Assembly (NCBI GenBank): GCA_946545475.1
Contig: CAMNNO010000007.1
Coordinates: 1 to 37,930 of the forward strand
Reading direction: 5' to 3'
Length of the DNA stretch: 37,930 nucleotides
DNA from: an uncultured Blautia sp.
Lineage (GTDB): Bacteria > Bacillota > Clostridia > Lachnospirales > Lachnospiraceae
Shown here: in pieces, positions 7,638 to 15,303 of the stretch
Layout: every line of letters starts with the position of its first letter
Numbering within the stretch: the stretch's first letter is position 1
Notes under the pieces: model-generated
The model's input: only the letters and a program-made list of their open reading frames with translations
Databases searched by the model: none
What the model was told of the DNA's origin: nothing
Translations under genes and position numbers: made by a program

Positions 7638-10600
7638 TTGGATACTCCAAACAATGAAATAAATACATCAGCCGCGTCCGAAAACAAGGACGATTCCCAG
7701 AAGAAAAAGAAGAATATCATCCGCATCTATCACGCCCAGAATGCCAGCGACACCGGCCGCGGCAGGGGAAACGCGGATAGCCAGAGGTCCAGGCGCCAGC
7801 GCCCGGCCGCAGCGGCAAAGCCCGCGGCGGAAGCCGAAAAGAAAGCGCCGGCCGAAGACGCGGCAGCGGCCCCTGCGCCCAAGGCAGCGCCGGCCGCCGA
7901 GGAGAAGAAAGAGACGGCAGCAGCTGCCGCAAAGAAAACCGCAGCGGTAACGGAAAAGAAACCGGCCGCCTCCGAGACGGAAAAGAAGGCTTCTCCTGCC
8001 GAAACCGAAAAGAAAGCCGCTGCCCCTGAGACCGAAAAGAAAGCCGCTGCCTCTGAAATAGAAAAGAAAGCCGCTGCCCCTGAGATAGAAAAGAAAGCCG
8101 CTGCCCCTGAGATAGAAAAGAAAGTCGCTGCCCCTGAGATAGAAAAGAAAGTCGCTGCCCCTGAGATGGAAAAGAAAGCTGCTGCCCACGAGATAGAAAA
8201 GAAAGCTGCTGCTCATGAGATAGAAAAGAAAGCTGTTGCCCATGAGATAGAAAAGAAACCGGCCGCCTCCGAGGCGGAAAAGAAACCGGCTCCTGCCGAG
8301 ACCGAGAAGAAAGCCGCGGCAGCAGAAAAGAAAGCGGCTGCCCCCGAGACGGAAAAGAAACCGGCTCCTGCGGAAACCGAAAAGAAGCCCGCTGCTGCCG
8401 AGAAAAAGCCCGCTGCCGCGGAGCCCGAGAAAAAGGCAGCGCCCGCGGAAGAGGTGAAGCCCTCAGCCGCTCCCGAAGGGGAAAAGAAGGCCTCCGAGGC
8501 TAAGGGCGCTCCCCGCAGGGATGACCGCCGCCCGCAGGGCGACAGGCGCGAAAACAAGCCCGCCGCCGGCGGCCGGGATGACAGAGCCGGAAGGCCATAT
8601 GACGCCCGCGCCCAGAGAACGGACGGAGCGGCCGGAAGGCGCGATGGCAGTACCAGAACCGATGGCCGCACCGGCACAAGGAGCGACGGCTCCCAGGGAA
8701 ATCGCGCCGGCGTAAGGAGCGACGGCTCCCAGCAGGGCCGCCAGGGCAGGACCGACGGGGGTGAGCGCCGGGGCGACATGGGCGGACGCCGCGACGGCCA
8801 GGGCCAGGGAAGGCCCGCCTCCCAGACACGCCCGCCCCGCGATGGCGCCGGCATGTCCGCGCGTCCGTATGGCGATGGCACCGGCGCCCAGAGAGGCACC
8901 GGCCGTCCCGGCGGCAGTACAGGCAGTCCCCGCTTTGGGCAGGGCGGCCGTCCCACGGGAGGCCAGGGCAGCTTTGGAGGCGATGGCGCTGGCAGGTCCT
9001 TCGGCCAGGGACAGGGCCGTCCCTCCGGCCAGGGAAGAGGTGGCCAGGGCGGCCGCCGTCAGGATGCCGGCGCAGCCTTCGCGCCCGAGATGTCCAAGAA
9101 CCAGAAGGACAGCAAGCGCGAGCGCGACAGGGAAAACAAGAACAAAAACAACCGCAAGGATTACGACCAGGCTCCGGCAAACCAGGGCAAGAGGCCGGGC
9201 CAGGGCGGAGTGAAGGGCGGTCCGAAAACAACCGTCAAGCCGGTGACCGCACCCAAGATCGAGGAAAAGAAGCCCGAGGTCAAGGAGATCACCCTTCCCG
9301 AGAAGCTGACCATAAGGGAGCTGGCCGAAGCCATGAAGGTGCAGCCCTCCGTTATCGTGAAGAAGCTCTTCCTCCAGGGCGTCATGGTGACCGTCAACCA
9401 GGAGATCGACTTTGAAAAAGCCCAGGAGATTGCCCTGGAATACGATATCATCGCCGAAAAGGAAGAGAAGGTCAACGTCATCGAAGAGCTCCTCAAGGAA
9501 GCCGACGAGGACGAGGCGACCATGGTGAGCCGTCCGCCCGTCGTGTGCGTCATGGGCCATGTTGACCACGGCAAGACATCCCTCCTGGATGCCATCCGGA
9601 ACACCAATGTCACCCGCGGCGAGGCCGGCGGCATCACCCAGCACATCGGCGCTTATGTTGTGGAGATCAACGGCCAGAAGATCACCTTCCTGGATACGCC
9701 GGGACATGAAGCCTTTACCGCCATGCGTATGCGCGGGGCGAATGCCACGGATATCGCGGTGCTCGTGGTCGCCGCCGACGACGGTGTCATGCCTCAGACC
9801 ATAGAGGCCATCAGCCATGCCAAGGCGGCTGGCGTCACCATCATCGTGGCTATCAACAAGATCGACAAGCCCGGCGCCAACATCGACAGGGTCAAGCAGG
9901 GCCTGGCCGAGCAGGGCCTGGTTCCCGAGGACTGGGGCGGCGACACGGTATTCGCCGAGGTTTCCGCCAAGACCGGCGAGGGCATCGATAACCTCCTGGA
10001 GATGATCCTGCTCACCGCCGAAATGGCCGAGCTCAAGGCCAATCCCAACCGGGATGCCAGGGGCCTTGTCATCGAGGCCGAGCTGGATAAGGGCAAGGGC
10101 CCCGTGGCCACCATCCTGGTCCAGAAGGGCACCCTGCATGTGGGCGATTTCATCGCCGCCGGTGCCTGCAGCGGCAAGGTCCGCGCCATGATGGACGATA
10201 AGGGACGCCGGGTTAAGGAAGCCGGTCCCTCCACGCCTGTGGAGATCCTGGGCCTTAACGACGTGCCCAACGCCGGCGAGGTGCTCATGGCCTTCGACAG
10301 CGACAAGGAAGCCAAGAACTTTGCGGGCGCCTTTGTCTCGGAAAACAAGAACCGCCTGCTGGAGGAGACCAAGGGCAAGCTCTCCCTGGATAACCTCTTT
10401 GACCAGATGCATGTCAACGATCTCAAGGAGCTGCCCATCATCGTCAAGGCCGATGTGCAGGGCTCCGTGGAGGCTGTGCGCCAGAGCCTTGTCAAGCTCT
10501 CCAACGATGAAGTCATCGTCAAGGTCATCCACGGCGGCGTCGGCGCCATCAACGAGTCCGATGTCAGCCTGGCGGCCACCTCAAACGCCATCATCATCGG

Positions 10601-11030
10601 CTTTAACGTGCGCCCGGATGCCACGGCCAAGTCGCTCGCCGAACAGGAGAAGGTGGACATGCGCCTCTACAAGGTCATCTACCAGGCCATCGAGGATGTG
10701 GAAAATGCCATGAAGGGCATGCTGGATCCCATCTTTGAGGAGAAGATCATCGGCCATGCCGAGATCCGCCAGATCTTCAAGGCCTCCGGCATCGGCAATA
10801 TCGCCGGCAGCTATGTGCTGGACGGCGTCTTCCAGAGAAACTGCAAGGTCCGCATCACCCGCGAGGGCGACAAGATCTTCGAGGGCGACCTCGCCTCCTT
10901 AAAGCGCTTCAAGGACGATGTTAAGGAAGTCAGGGCCGGCTACGAGTGCGGCCTGGTGTTTGACGGCTTCAACGATATCAAGGAAGAGGATAAGGTCGAA
11001 GCCTACATTATGGTGGAAGTGCCCAGATGA
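7638..11030 (+). CDS. infB: Translation initiation factor IF-2 (TTG start, long repetitive N-terminus)
   Basis: 1130 aa, long for IF-2. The GTPase delivers initiator fMet-tRNA to the 30S subunit and promotes 50S joining. Residues 1-100 are charged. About 106-270 is an E-K-K/Ala repeat region of 9-residue units such as EKKAAAPEI. About 285-500 is Gly/Arg/Asp/Gln-rich. A conserved IF2-N domain follows ([20 protein letters not shown], about 556-575). The G domain has GHVDHGKT near 640, [27 protein letters not shown] and SAKTGEG. Two beta-barrel domains and the C-terminal fMet-tRNA-binding domain complete it. The TTG at 7638 is preceded by AAAGGAGAAGAGGG and no nearby ATG fits. The stop overlaps rbfA by 4 nt (ATGA). 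Confidence 0.96.
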   Translation: MDTPNNEINTSAASENKDDSQKKKKNIIRIYHAQNASDTGRGRGNADSQRSRRQRPAAAAKPAAEAEKKAPAEDAAAAPAPKAAPAAEEKKETAAAAAKKTAAVTEKKPAASETEKKASPAETEKKAAAPETEKKAAASEIEKKAAAPEIEKKAAAPEIEKKVAAPEIEKKVAAPEMEKKAAAHEIEKKAAAHEIEKKAVAHEIEKKPAASEAEKKPAPAETEKKAAAAEKKAAAPETEKKPAPAETEKKPAAAEKKPAAAEPEKKAAPAEEVKPSAAPEGEKKASEAKGAPRRDDRRPQGDRRENKPAAGGRDDRAGRPYDARAQRTDGAAGRRDGSTRTDGRTGTRSDGSQGNRAGVRSDGSQQGRQGRTDGGERRGDMGGRRDGQGQGRPASQTRPPRDGAGMSARPYGDGTGAQRGTGRPGGSTGSPRFGQGGRPTGGQGSFGGDGAGRSFGQGQGRPSGQGRGGQGGRRQDAGAAFAPEMSKNQKDSKRERDRENKNKNNRKDYDQAPANQGKRPGQGGVKGGPKTTVKPVTAPKIEEKKPEVKEITLPEKLTIRELAEAMKVQPSVIVKKLFLQGVMVTVNQEIDFEKAQEIALEYDIIAEKEEKVNVIEELLKEADEDEATMVSRPPVVCVMGHVDHGKTSLLDAIRNTNVTRGEAGGITQHIGAYVVEINGQKITFLDTPGHEAFTAMRMRGANATDIAVLVVAADDGVMPQTIEAISHAKAAGVTIIVAINKIDKPGANIDRVKQGLAEQGLVPEDWGGDTVFAEVSAKTGEGIDNLLEMILLTAEMAELKANPNRDARGLVIEAELDKGKGPVATILVQKGTLHVGDFIAAGACSGKVRAMMDDKGRRVKEAGPSTPVEILGLNDVPNAGEVLMAFDSDKEAKNFAGAFVSENKNRLLEETKGKLSLDNLFDQMHVNDLKELPIIVKADVQGSVEAVRQSLVKLSNDEVIVKVIHGGVGAINESDVSLAATSNAIIIGFNVRPDATAKSLAEQEKVDMRLYKVIYQAIEDVENAMKGMLDPIFEEKIIGHAEIRQIFKASGIGNIAGSYVLDGVFQRNCKVRITREGDKIFEGDLASLKRFKDDVKEVRAGYECGLVFDGFNDIKEEDKVEAYIMVEVPR
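7953..8440 (+). repeat. 27-bp coding repeats in infB (EKK-Ala units)
   Basis: About thirteen imperfect 27-bp units of the form GAAAAGAAAGCCGCTGCCCC plus GAGATA encode 9-residue E-K-K-A-A-A-P-E-I type repeats; shorter units follow toward 8440. Several adjacent units between about 8045 and 8260 are nearly identical in DNA, pointing to recent expansion. The lysine/alanine/glutamate content predicts a charged, possibly helical or extended linker before the Gly/Arg-rich part of IF-2. Confidence 0.9.
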
Positions 11031-11485
11031 GAAAAAACAGCAAGAAAAATTCACGCATCAATTCCGAGGTGATGCGGGAGCTTTCCCGCATCATCCGAAA
11101 TGAGATAAAGGACCCCAGGATCAGCCCGATGGTGTCCGTCACGGACGCCGTCGTGGCCCCGGACCTCAAGACCTGCAAGGCCTACATCAGCGTCCTGGGA
11201 ACCGACGAGGAGAAGAAAAAGACGCTGGAAGGCCTTAAGGCCGCCGGGGGATTTATCCGCCGGGAGCTGGCAAACGGCGTGAACCTCAGGAACACGCCGG
11301 AGATCCGCTTTATCCTGGACGAATCCATTGAGATCGGCGTGCATATGTCGAAGATCATCGACGATGTGGCCGAGCAGGACCAGAGGAGCCGGGATGTGCG
11401 CGCGGATGAGGAGCCAGAAAGCGGCGACTTTGAAGACGATGATGTTGACGATGACGATTTCGGCGACGACGGTTCCGACATGTGA
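11027..11485 (+). CDS. rbfA: 30S ribosome-binding factor RbfA
   Basis: 152 aa. RbfA binds the 30S subunit near helix 1 of 16S rRNA and acts late in its maturation. The KH-like core includes [20 protein letters not shown] (residues 11-30), which leads into [18 protein letters not shown], then AYISVLG and [15 protein letters not shown] near 90-104. After about residue 120 an acidic tail ([13 protein letters not shown]) extends past the usual domain. Its ATG overlaps the infB stop by 4 nt. A mosaic repeat separates it from the next gene. Confidence 0.95.
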   Translation: MRKNSKKNSRINSEVMRELSRIIRNEIKDPRISPMVSVTDAVVAPDLKTCKAYISVLGTDEEKKKTLEGLKAAGGFIRRELANGVNLRNTPEIRFILDESIEIGVHMSKIIDDVAEQDQRSRDVRADEEPESGDFEDDDVDDDDFGDDGSDM

Positions 11486-11640
11486 GATGCGCACGGATTT
11501 TCGAAGCAAAAGTGGCGAAAATCCGGCGCAGGAAATATACCAGTTACACTTAATAGTTGCTGAAAGTAACTATTCTAGTGTAACTGCATATACCGCGGCA
11601 CGGAATTTAAAACGGCAGTCAGATTCGTTCGCGAGTATAA
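11486..11640 (+). repeat. Mosaic intergenic repeat, copy 3 (upstream of nrnA)
   Basis: Starts with ATGCGCACGGATTTTCG and GGCGAAAATCCGGCGCAGGA, as in copies 1 and 5. In place of the GGAAACGAAT palindrome it carries a different hairpin (AGTTACACT...ATAGTT with AACTAT...AGTGTAACT). The shared CTGCATATACCGCGGCAC and the end module TTCGTTCGCGAGTATA follow. This copy shows that hairpin modules are exchangeable while the linking sequence is kept. Confidence 0.85.
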
Positions 11641-11681
11641 AACAGTGACCGCGGGGCTTGCTCCCGCGACAGGAGACAAGG

Positions 11682-12644
11682 ATGAATACTATCGCCACGA
11701 TCATAGGAGATGCCAGGAGCATAGGGATCGGCGGCCATGTCCGGCCCGACGGGGATGCCGTCGGGTCCTGCATGGGGCTGTACCTCTATCTCAAAACCTG
11801 GTATCCGGACCGGGACGTGCAGGTGTACCTGGAAAGCCCCGGCGAGATCTTCTCCTATATATCCCGCTTTGACGAGATCCGGACAGCGCCCCTTGCGGAT
11901 AAGGTATATGACCTTTTCATCACCCTGGACGTGAGTTCCAGGGACCGCCTTGGCGTAGCCGGGCCGTGTTACGATAAGGCCCTCAGGACAGCCTGCATCG
12001 ATCACCACATCAGCAATCCCCTCTTCGCGGATATCAACGTCGTCGAGGGGGAGGCAAGCTCGGCCTGCGAGGTTCTCTATACCCTCCTGGAGCCGGAAAA
12101 GGTGACGAGGGAGATCGCCATCCCCCTCTATACCGGCATTGTCCACGACACGGGCGTTTTCATGTACACCTCGACATCCCCCAGGACCATGCGCATAGCG
12201 GCGGCCCTTATGGAGACCGGCTTCAACTTTAACAGGATCATCGACGAGTCCTTCTACCAGAAGACCTATGTGCAGAACCAGATCATAGGCCGGGTGCTGA
12301 CCGAGAGCATCCTCCTCATGAACGAGAAGGTGATCGTGGGGACACTGCGCTATAAGGACTTCGACTTTTACGGCATCACCCCCGGGGATCTTGACGGCGT
12401 GGTCAGCCAGCTTAGGCAGACGGCCGGGACGGAAGTGGCCGTTTTCGCCTATGAGATTTCGCCCATGTATTATAAGGTGTCGCTCCGCTGCAACGGGGAT
12501 GTGGACGCCGCCAGGGCAGCCGTCTTTTTCGGGGGAGGCGGCCATAAAAAAGCCGCGGGCTTTGAAATGCCCGGAACCTTCCACGATGTCATCAACAACC
12601 TGACCGCTCAGCTGGAGATCCAGTTTAACGAGCTGGGATTGTGA
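11682..12644 (+). CDS. nrnA: DHH-family phosphoesterase, NrnA-type nanoRNase / pAp phosphatase
   Basis: 320 aa. NrnA-type DHH/DHHA1 proteins degrade short RNA oligonucleotides and in several Bacillota dephosphorylate 3'-phosphoadenosine 5'-phosphate. Metal-binding motifs are visible: HVRPDGDAVGS (H19, D23, D25), TLDVSSRD (D83) and IDHHISNP (D107, H108, H109), with TGIVHDTG further on. The C-terminal DHHA1 substrate-binding motif is GGGGHKKAAGF near 290. The ATG at 11682 has AGGAG seven bases upstream, making it better than the in-frame TTG at 11658. A CGCGGG/CCCGCG hairpin (11650-11668) lies just before that site. The position between rbfA and truB is the classic Bacillota order. Confidence 0.93.
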   Translation: MNTIATIIGDARSIGIGGHVRPDGDAVGSCMGLYLYLKTWYPDRDVQVYLESPGEIFSYISRFDEIRTAPLADKVYDLFITLDVSSRDRLGVAGPCYDKALRTACIDHHISNPLFADINVVEGEASSACEVLYTLLEPEKVTREIAIPLYTGIVHDTGVFMYTSTSPRTMRIAAALMETGFNFNRIIDESFYQKTYVQNQIIGRVLTESILLMNEKVIVGTLRYKDFDFYGITPGDLDGVVSQLRQTAGTEVAVFAYEISPMYYKVSLRCNGDVDAARAAVFFGGGGHKKAAGFEMPGTFHDVINNLTAQLEIQFNELGL

Positions 12645-12649
12645 GTGCC

Positions 12650-13600
12650 ATGGCAAAAAAGAAAGACGAAAATCTGTATTCCGGAATCCTGGTCATCGAC
12701 AAGGAGCCCGGCTTTACCTCCCACGATGTGGTCGGGGTGCTGCGCCGCATCCTCGGCATGAAGCGGATCGGCCACACGGGAACGCTGGACCCCAATGCCA
12801 CGGGCGTGCTGCCCGTGGCGCTGGGGCATGCCACCCGCCTGTCGGAGTACCTGACCGACAAGAAAAAAACCTATGAAGCCGTCCTGCGGCTTGGCGTCAC
12901 AACGGATACCCAGGACCGGTGGGGAAATGTTATAGAAGAACAGGAAGTTCTCTGCACCGAGGAAGAGGTGCGGCGCGCCGCAGCCTCCTTCGTGGGAGAG
13001 AAGATGCAGGTGCCGCCCATGTACTCGGCCCTTAAGGTGTCCGGCCAGCGCCTTTATGACCTGGCCCGCCAGGGAATAAGCCTCGAGCGCGCGGCCCGGC
13101 CGGTGACCTTTTACGAGATCGGCATCCGGTCGGTTTCCCTTCCGGATGTCGCCCTGACCGTCACCTGCAGCAAGGGCACCTACATCCGCACCCTCTGCCA
13201 CGATATCGGGCAGGCCTTAGGGTGCGGGGCGGCCATGCAGGAGCTTCGCCGGACCGCTTCCGGGGATTTTACGATAGAGAAGAGCTATACGCTCTCCCAG
13301 GTGGAGCAGGCGGCAGCAGAAGGCCGGGCTTCATCCCTCATCATTCCCCTGGAAGACGTGCTTGCCAGGTATCCGAGGGTGAGCTGCCGTCCGGAAGGGG
13401 ACAGGCTGCTGCTGAACGGAAACCCGATGGATGTGTGCCTCCTGGACGAGGACGCATTTTCGGGTGACGGCTCCGCTTTTCCGGCAGAAGGCCGAATCCG
13501 CCTGTGTACCAGCGATGGCGTGTTTATCGGCCTATACCGCTACCGGGAGGATAGGGGACAGTTCTTCCCCGAAAAAATGTTTTACAGCAGAGACCTCTAA
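12650..13600 (+). CDS. truB: tRNA pseudouridine(55) synthase TruB
   Basis: 316 aa from ATG 12650. TruB converts U55 in the T-loop of tRNAs to pseudouridine. The N-terminal signature is GILVIDKEPGFTSHDVV. The catalytic motif is RIGHTGTLDPNATGVLPVALG, in which the aspartate of GTLDP is the nucleophile. KTYEAVLRLGVTTDTQD and TCSKGTYIRTLCHDIG are further family blocks. A C-terminal PUA-like region follows. An in-frame GTG at 12641 would overlap the nrnA stop by 4 nt and add three residues; neither start has a strong ribosome site, so the start is uncertain by 9 bp. A terminator-like hairpin follows the stop by 4 nt. Confidence 0.93.
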   Translation: MAKKKDENLYSGILVIDKEPGFTSHDVVGVLRRILGMKRIGHTGTLDPNATGVLPVALGHATRLSEYLTDKKKTYEAVLRLGVTTDTQDRWGNVIEEQEVLCTEEEVRRAAASFVGEKMQVPPMYSALKVSGQRLYDLARQGISLERAARPVTFYEIGIRSVSLPDVALTVTCSKGTYIRTLCHDIGQALGCGAAMQELRRTASGDFTIEKSYTLSQVEQAAAEGRASSLIIPLEDVLARYPRVSCRPEGDRLLLNGNPMDVCLLDEDAFSGDGSAFPAEGRIRLCTSDGVFIGLYRYREDRGQFFPEKMFYSRDL

Positions 13601-13604
13601 CCGC

Positions 13605-13630
13605 GCCGCCCTTATGGCGGCTGCTTTTTT
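13605..13630 (+). terminator. Intrinsic terminator between truB and ribF
   Basis: GCCGCC and GGCGGC pair around CTTAT, followed by TGC and a run of six T. It sits in a 49-bp gap inside an otherwise continuous operon, so it probably lowers rather than abolishes ribF transcription. No new promoter is evident before ribF. Confidence 0.75.
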
Positions 13631-13649
13631 GCAAAGACCGAGGAAATAT

Positions 13650-14543
13650 ATGGAGCATATCCTGATCAGCGGAGATTTTCCGCGCCTGGAACAAAGCGCA
13701 GTGGCCCTTGGAAAGTTTGACGGCCTCCACAGGGGACACCGGAAACTTATGGAGGCTGCCATACGGGGCAAAGAGGAGGGAGAGCCTTTTGTCCTCCTTT
13801 CCTTTATCATGTCGGGAAACATGATATTTTCGCGGGAAGAGCGCGCGCATCTGGCTGAAAGCCTGGGCGTGGACATCCTGATCGAATGCCCCCTGGAAGA
13901 GACCATCCGCCTTATGGAGCCGGAGACCTTTGTCAGCCGGATATTAAAGGACGCCCTTAACGCCAGCCTGGTCGTTGTGGGCGCGGATTACCGCTTTGGC
14001 CGGAACCGGAAAGGCGACACGGACCTCCTTACGGCCCTGGGCCGGGAGAAGGGCTTTCGGACAGTCATTGTCCCAAAGGAGACAGACCGCGGCATAAAGA
14101 TCAGCAGCACGGGCATCCGCAAGGCCCTGTTTGAAGGCGACATGGAGCGCGTATCCTTTCTTCTCGGCACGCCCTATTTTATAGAAGGGACCGTTGTGCA
14201 CGGACGCGGCCTCGGCCACAAGGCCCTGCTGCCCACCATAAATATCATTCCCGGGCCCAATAAGTATCTTCCCCCGGCCGGCGTCTATGCCTCGCGGGTC
14301 TTTGCCGGAGAGCGCGTCTACCGGGCTATGACAAACATCGGCACGAATCCCACGGTCCATGGCGATCACATAACCGTCGAGACCCACATCCTGGATTTTT
14401 CGGGAGACCTTTACGGCGCCTTCTGCCGGATAGAGCTCCTCTCCCACCTGCGCCCCGAAAAGGCGTTTCCCGGCCTGGAAGAGCTGAAACGGCAGCTTGC
14501 GAAAGACAGAGAGGCTGTAGAAAATTATTTTGAGAAGAAATGA
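13650..14543 (+). CDS. ribF: Bifunctional riboflavin kinase / FMN adenylyltransferase
   Basis: 297 aa. It phosphorylates riboflavin to FMN and adenylates FMN to FAD. The N-terminal nucleotidyltransferase domain has GKFDGLHRGHRKLM near residues 22-35, VVGADYRFGRNRKGD near 110 and ISSTGIRKAL near 153. The C-terminal riboflavin kinase domain has GTVVHGRGLGHKALLPTINI; the usual PTAN motif reads PTIN. NIGTNPTV and the ETHILDF stretch complete it. The open frame extends upstream, but the conserved start is ATG 13650, with AGGAAA a few bases before it. It follows a terminator-like hairpin after truB, and its stop codon overlaps a GGGGACGG-type hairpin. Confidence 0.93.
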   Translation: MEHILISGDFPRLEQSAVALGKFDGLHRGHRKLMEAAIRGKEEGEPFVLLSFIMSGNMIFSREERAHLAESLGVDILIECPLEETIRLMEPETFVSRILKDALNASLVVVGADYRFGRNRKGDTDLLTALGREKGFRTVIVPKETDRGIKISSTGIRKALFEGDMERVSFLLGTPYFIEGTVVHGRGLGHKALLPTINIIPGPNKYLPPAGVYASRVFAGERVYRAMTNIGTNPTVHGDHITVETHILDFSGDLYGAFCRIELLSHLRPEKAFPGLEELKRQLAKDREAVENYFEKK

Positions 14544-14566
14544 AGAAAAAGGGGACGGTTTTCTTC
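14542..14566. repeat. GGGGACGG-family palindrome, copy 2 (after ribF)
   Basis: GAAGAAAA and TTTTCTTC form an 8-bp perfect stem around AGGGGACGG. It begins inside the ribF stop codon. No T-run follows, so it is not a standard terminator. The G-rich core GGGGACGGTT is identical to that of the longer palindrome at 17410. Confidence 0.75.
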
Positions 14567-14600
14567 CGAAAAAAAATATTTATCTAAGATAAAAAAGCTG

Positions 14601-14629
14601 TTTACATCACTTAACCGGTATGCTATACT
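14601..14629 (+). promoter_or_regulatory. SigA-type promoter of rpsO
   Basis: TTTACA at 14601-14606 and TATACT at 14624-14629 are separated by 17 bp. The predicted transcript begins near 14636, just before the folded leader. Confidence 0.75.
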
Positions 14630-14645
14630 ACTACTCGTTGTGAAA

Positions 14646-14692
14646 GCCCTTATTCAGAGCCAGGAAACTCCGACCAGCTCCTAATAAGCGGC
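14646..14692 (+). promoter_or_regulatory. Probable S15 autoregulatory leader of rpsO
   Basis: The leader folds into stacked helices: GCC plus CTTATT pair with AATAAG plus GGC, then GAGC with GCTC, then GGA with TCC. The internal loops contain GGAAACTCCGACC. Autoregulatory S15 leaders are known in Bacillota and other bacteria, and this position just upstream of the ribosome binding site fits. Assignment is from position and fold, not alignment. Confidence 0.6.
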
Positions 14693-14720
14693 GATAGTAA
14701 AATAGAGGAGGAACATATCC

Positions 14721-14987
14721 ATGATCACCAAAGAGAAAAAAGCAGCCATTATGCAGGAATACGCCCGCAGCGAGGGCGACACCGGTTCACCCGAGGTTCA
14801 GATCGCAGTCCTTACCGCCAGGATCCAGGAGCTTACCGAGCACCTTAAGACCCATCACAAAGACCATCATTCCCGCCGCGGCCTTCTGAAAATGGTCGGC
14901 CAGAGGCGTGGCCTCCTGGCATATCTCCGCAAGACCGACATCGAGAGATATCGTGCCCTGATCGAAAAGCTTGGCCTCAGAAAATAA
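14721..14987 (+). CDS. rpsO: 30S ribosomal protein S15
   Basis: 88 aa, the standard length. S15 binds the three-way junction of helices 20-22 of 16S rRNA early in 30S assembly. Signatures are [20 protein letters not shown] (residues 19-38) and [19 protein letters not shown] (about 45-63). It starts at ATG 14721 after GAGGAGG. It has its own promoter and folded leader, and a strong hairpin follows, so rpsO looks like a separate transcript, with pnp downstream by partial read-through or from an unseen promoter. Confidence 0.97.
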   Translation: MITKEKKAAIMQEYARSEGDTGSPEVQIAVLTARIQELTEHLKTHHKDHHSRRGLLKMVGQRRGLLAYLRKTDIERYRALIEKLGLRK

Positions 14988-15010
14988 CATATATATTATA
15001 TCTGCAATGC

Positions 15011-15044
15011 AAAGGAAGGGCGGATTTACCTCCGCCCTTCCTTT
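15011..15044. terminator. Long hairpin after rpsO, probable terminator
   Basis: A perfect 14-bp stem (AAAGGAAGGGCGGA with TCCGCCCTTCCTTT) has a 6-nt loop. The T-tract is only the CTTT end of the stem plus GTAT, so efficiency is uncertain. It could also stabilise the rpsO mRNA 3' end. Confidence 0.65.
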
Positions 15045-15061
15045 GTATCGCTTATATCGCA

Positions 15062-15144
15062 GGGGCTGCGTAAAGAAATTATCGCCTTACGGCGAACACA
15101 GCCCCGCGGTAGGGTAGAGGGAGAATACGACTCCCTCTACCCTA
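15062..15144 (+). promoter_or_regulatory. Two leader hairpins upstream of pnp
   Basis: Hairpin A pairs GGGGCTG (15062-15068) with CAGCCCC (15099-15105) and encloses CGCC/GGCG. Hairpin B is a perfect 14-bp stem, TAGGGTAGAGGGAG (15110-15123) with CTCCCTCTACCCTA. In some bacteria a 5' hairpin in the pnp leader is the site where RNase III and PNPase control pnp mRNA. The same logic is plausible here but unproven. The remaining 160 bp to pnp contain no gene I can support. Confidence 0.55.
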
Positions 15145-15303
15145 TTTAGTAGATAACCTACGCATCCGGAAACCGTGATACTTTTGGGTGCGCAGCCCCC
15201 GGCCGTTTTTTCGGCAGACAGTGGGGCGAAGAAGAAGAGAGGAGGCAGCAGGCATTCTGCCTTCTCGATAGAAGTGAAGAGAGAAATAAAAGGAGAGCCA
15301 GAT

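Noticed and set aside
8463-10532. Long minus-strand open frame (689 codons) opposite infB
   Set aside because: It lies fully antisense to IF-2, whose motifs are certain. Its composition reflects the complement of GC-rich codons and no family is recognisable.
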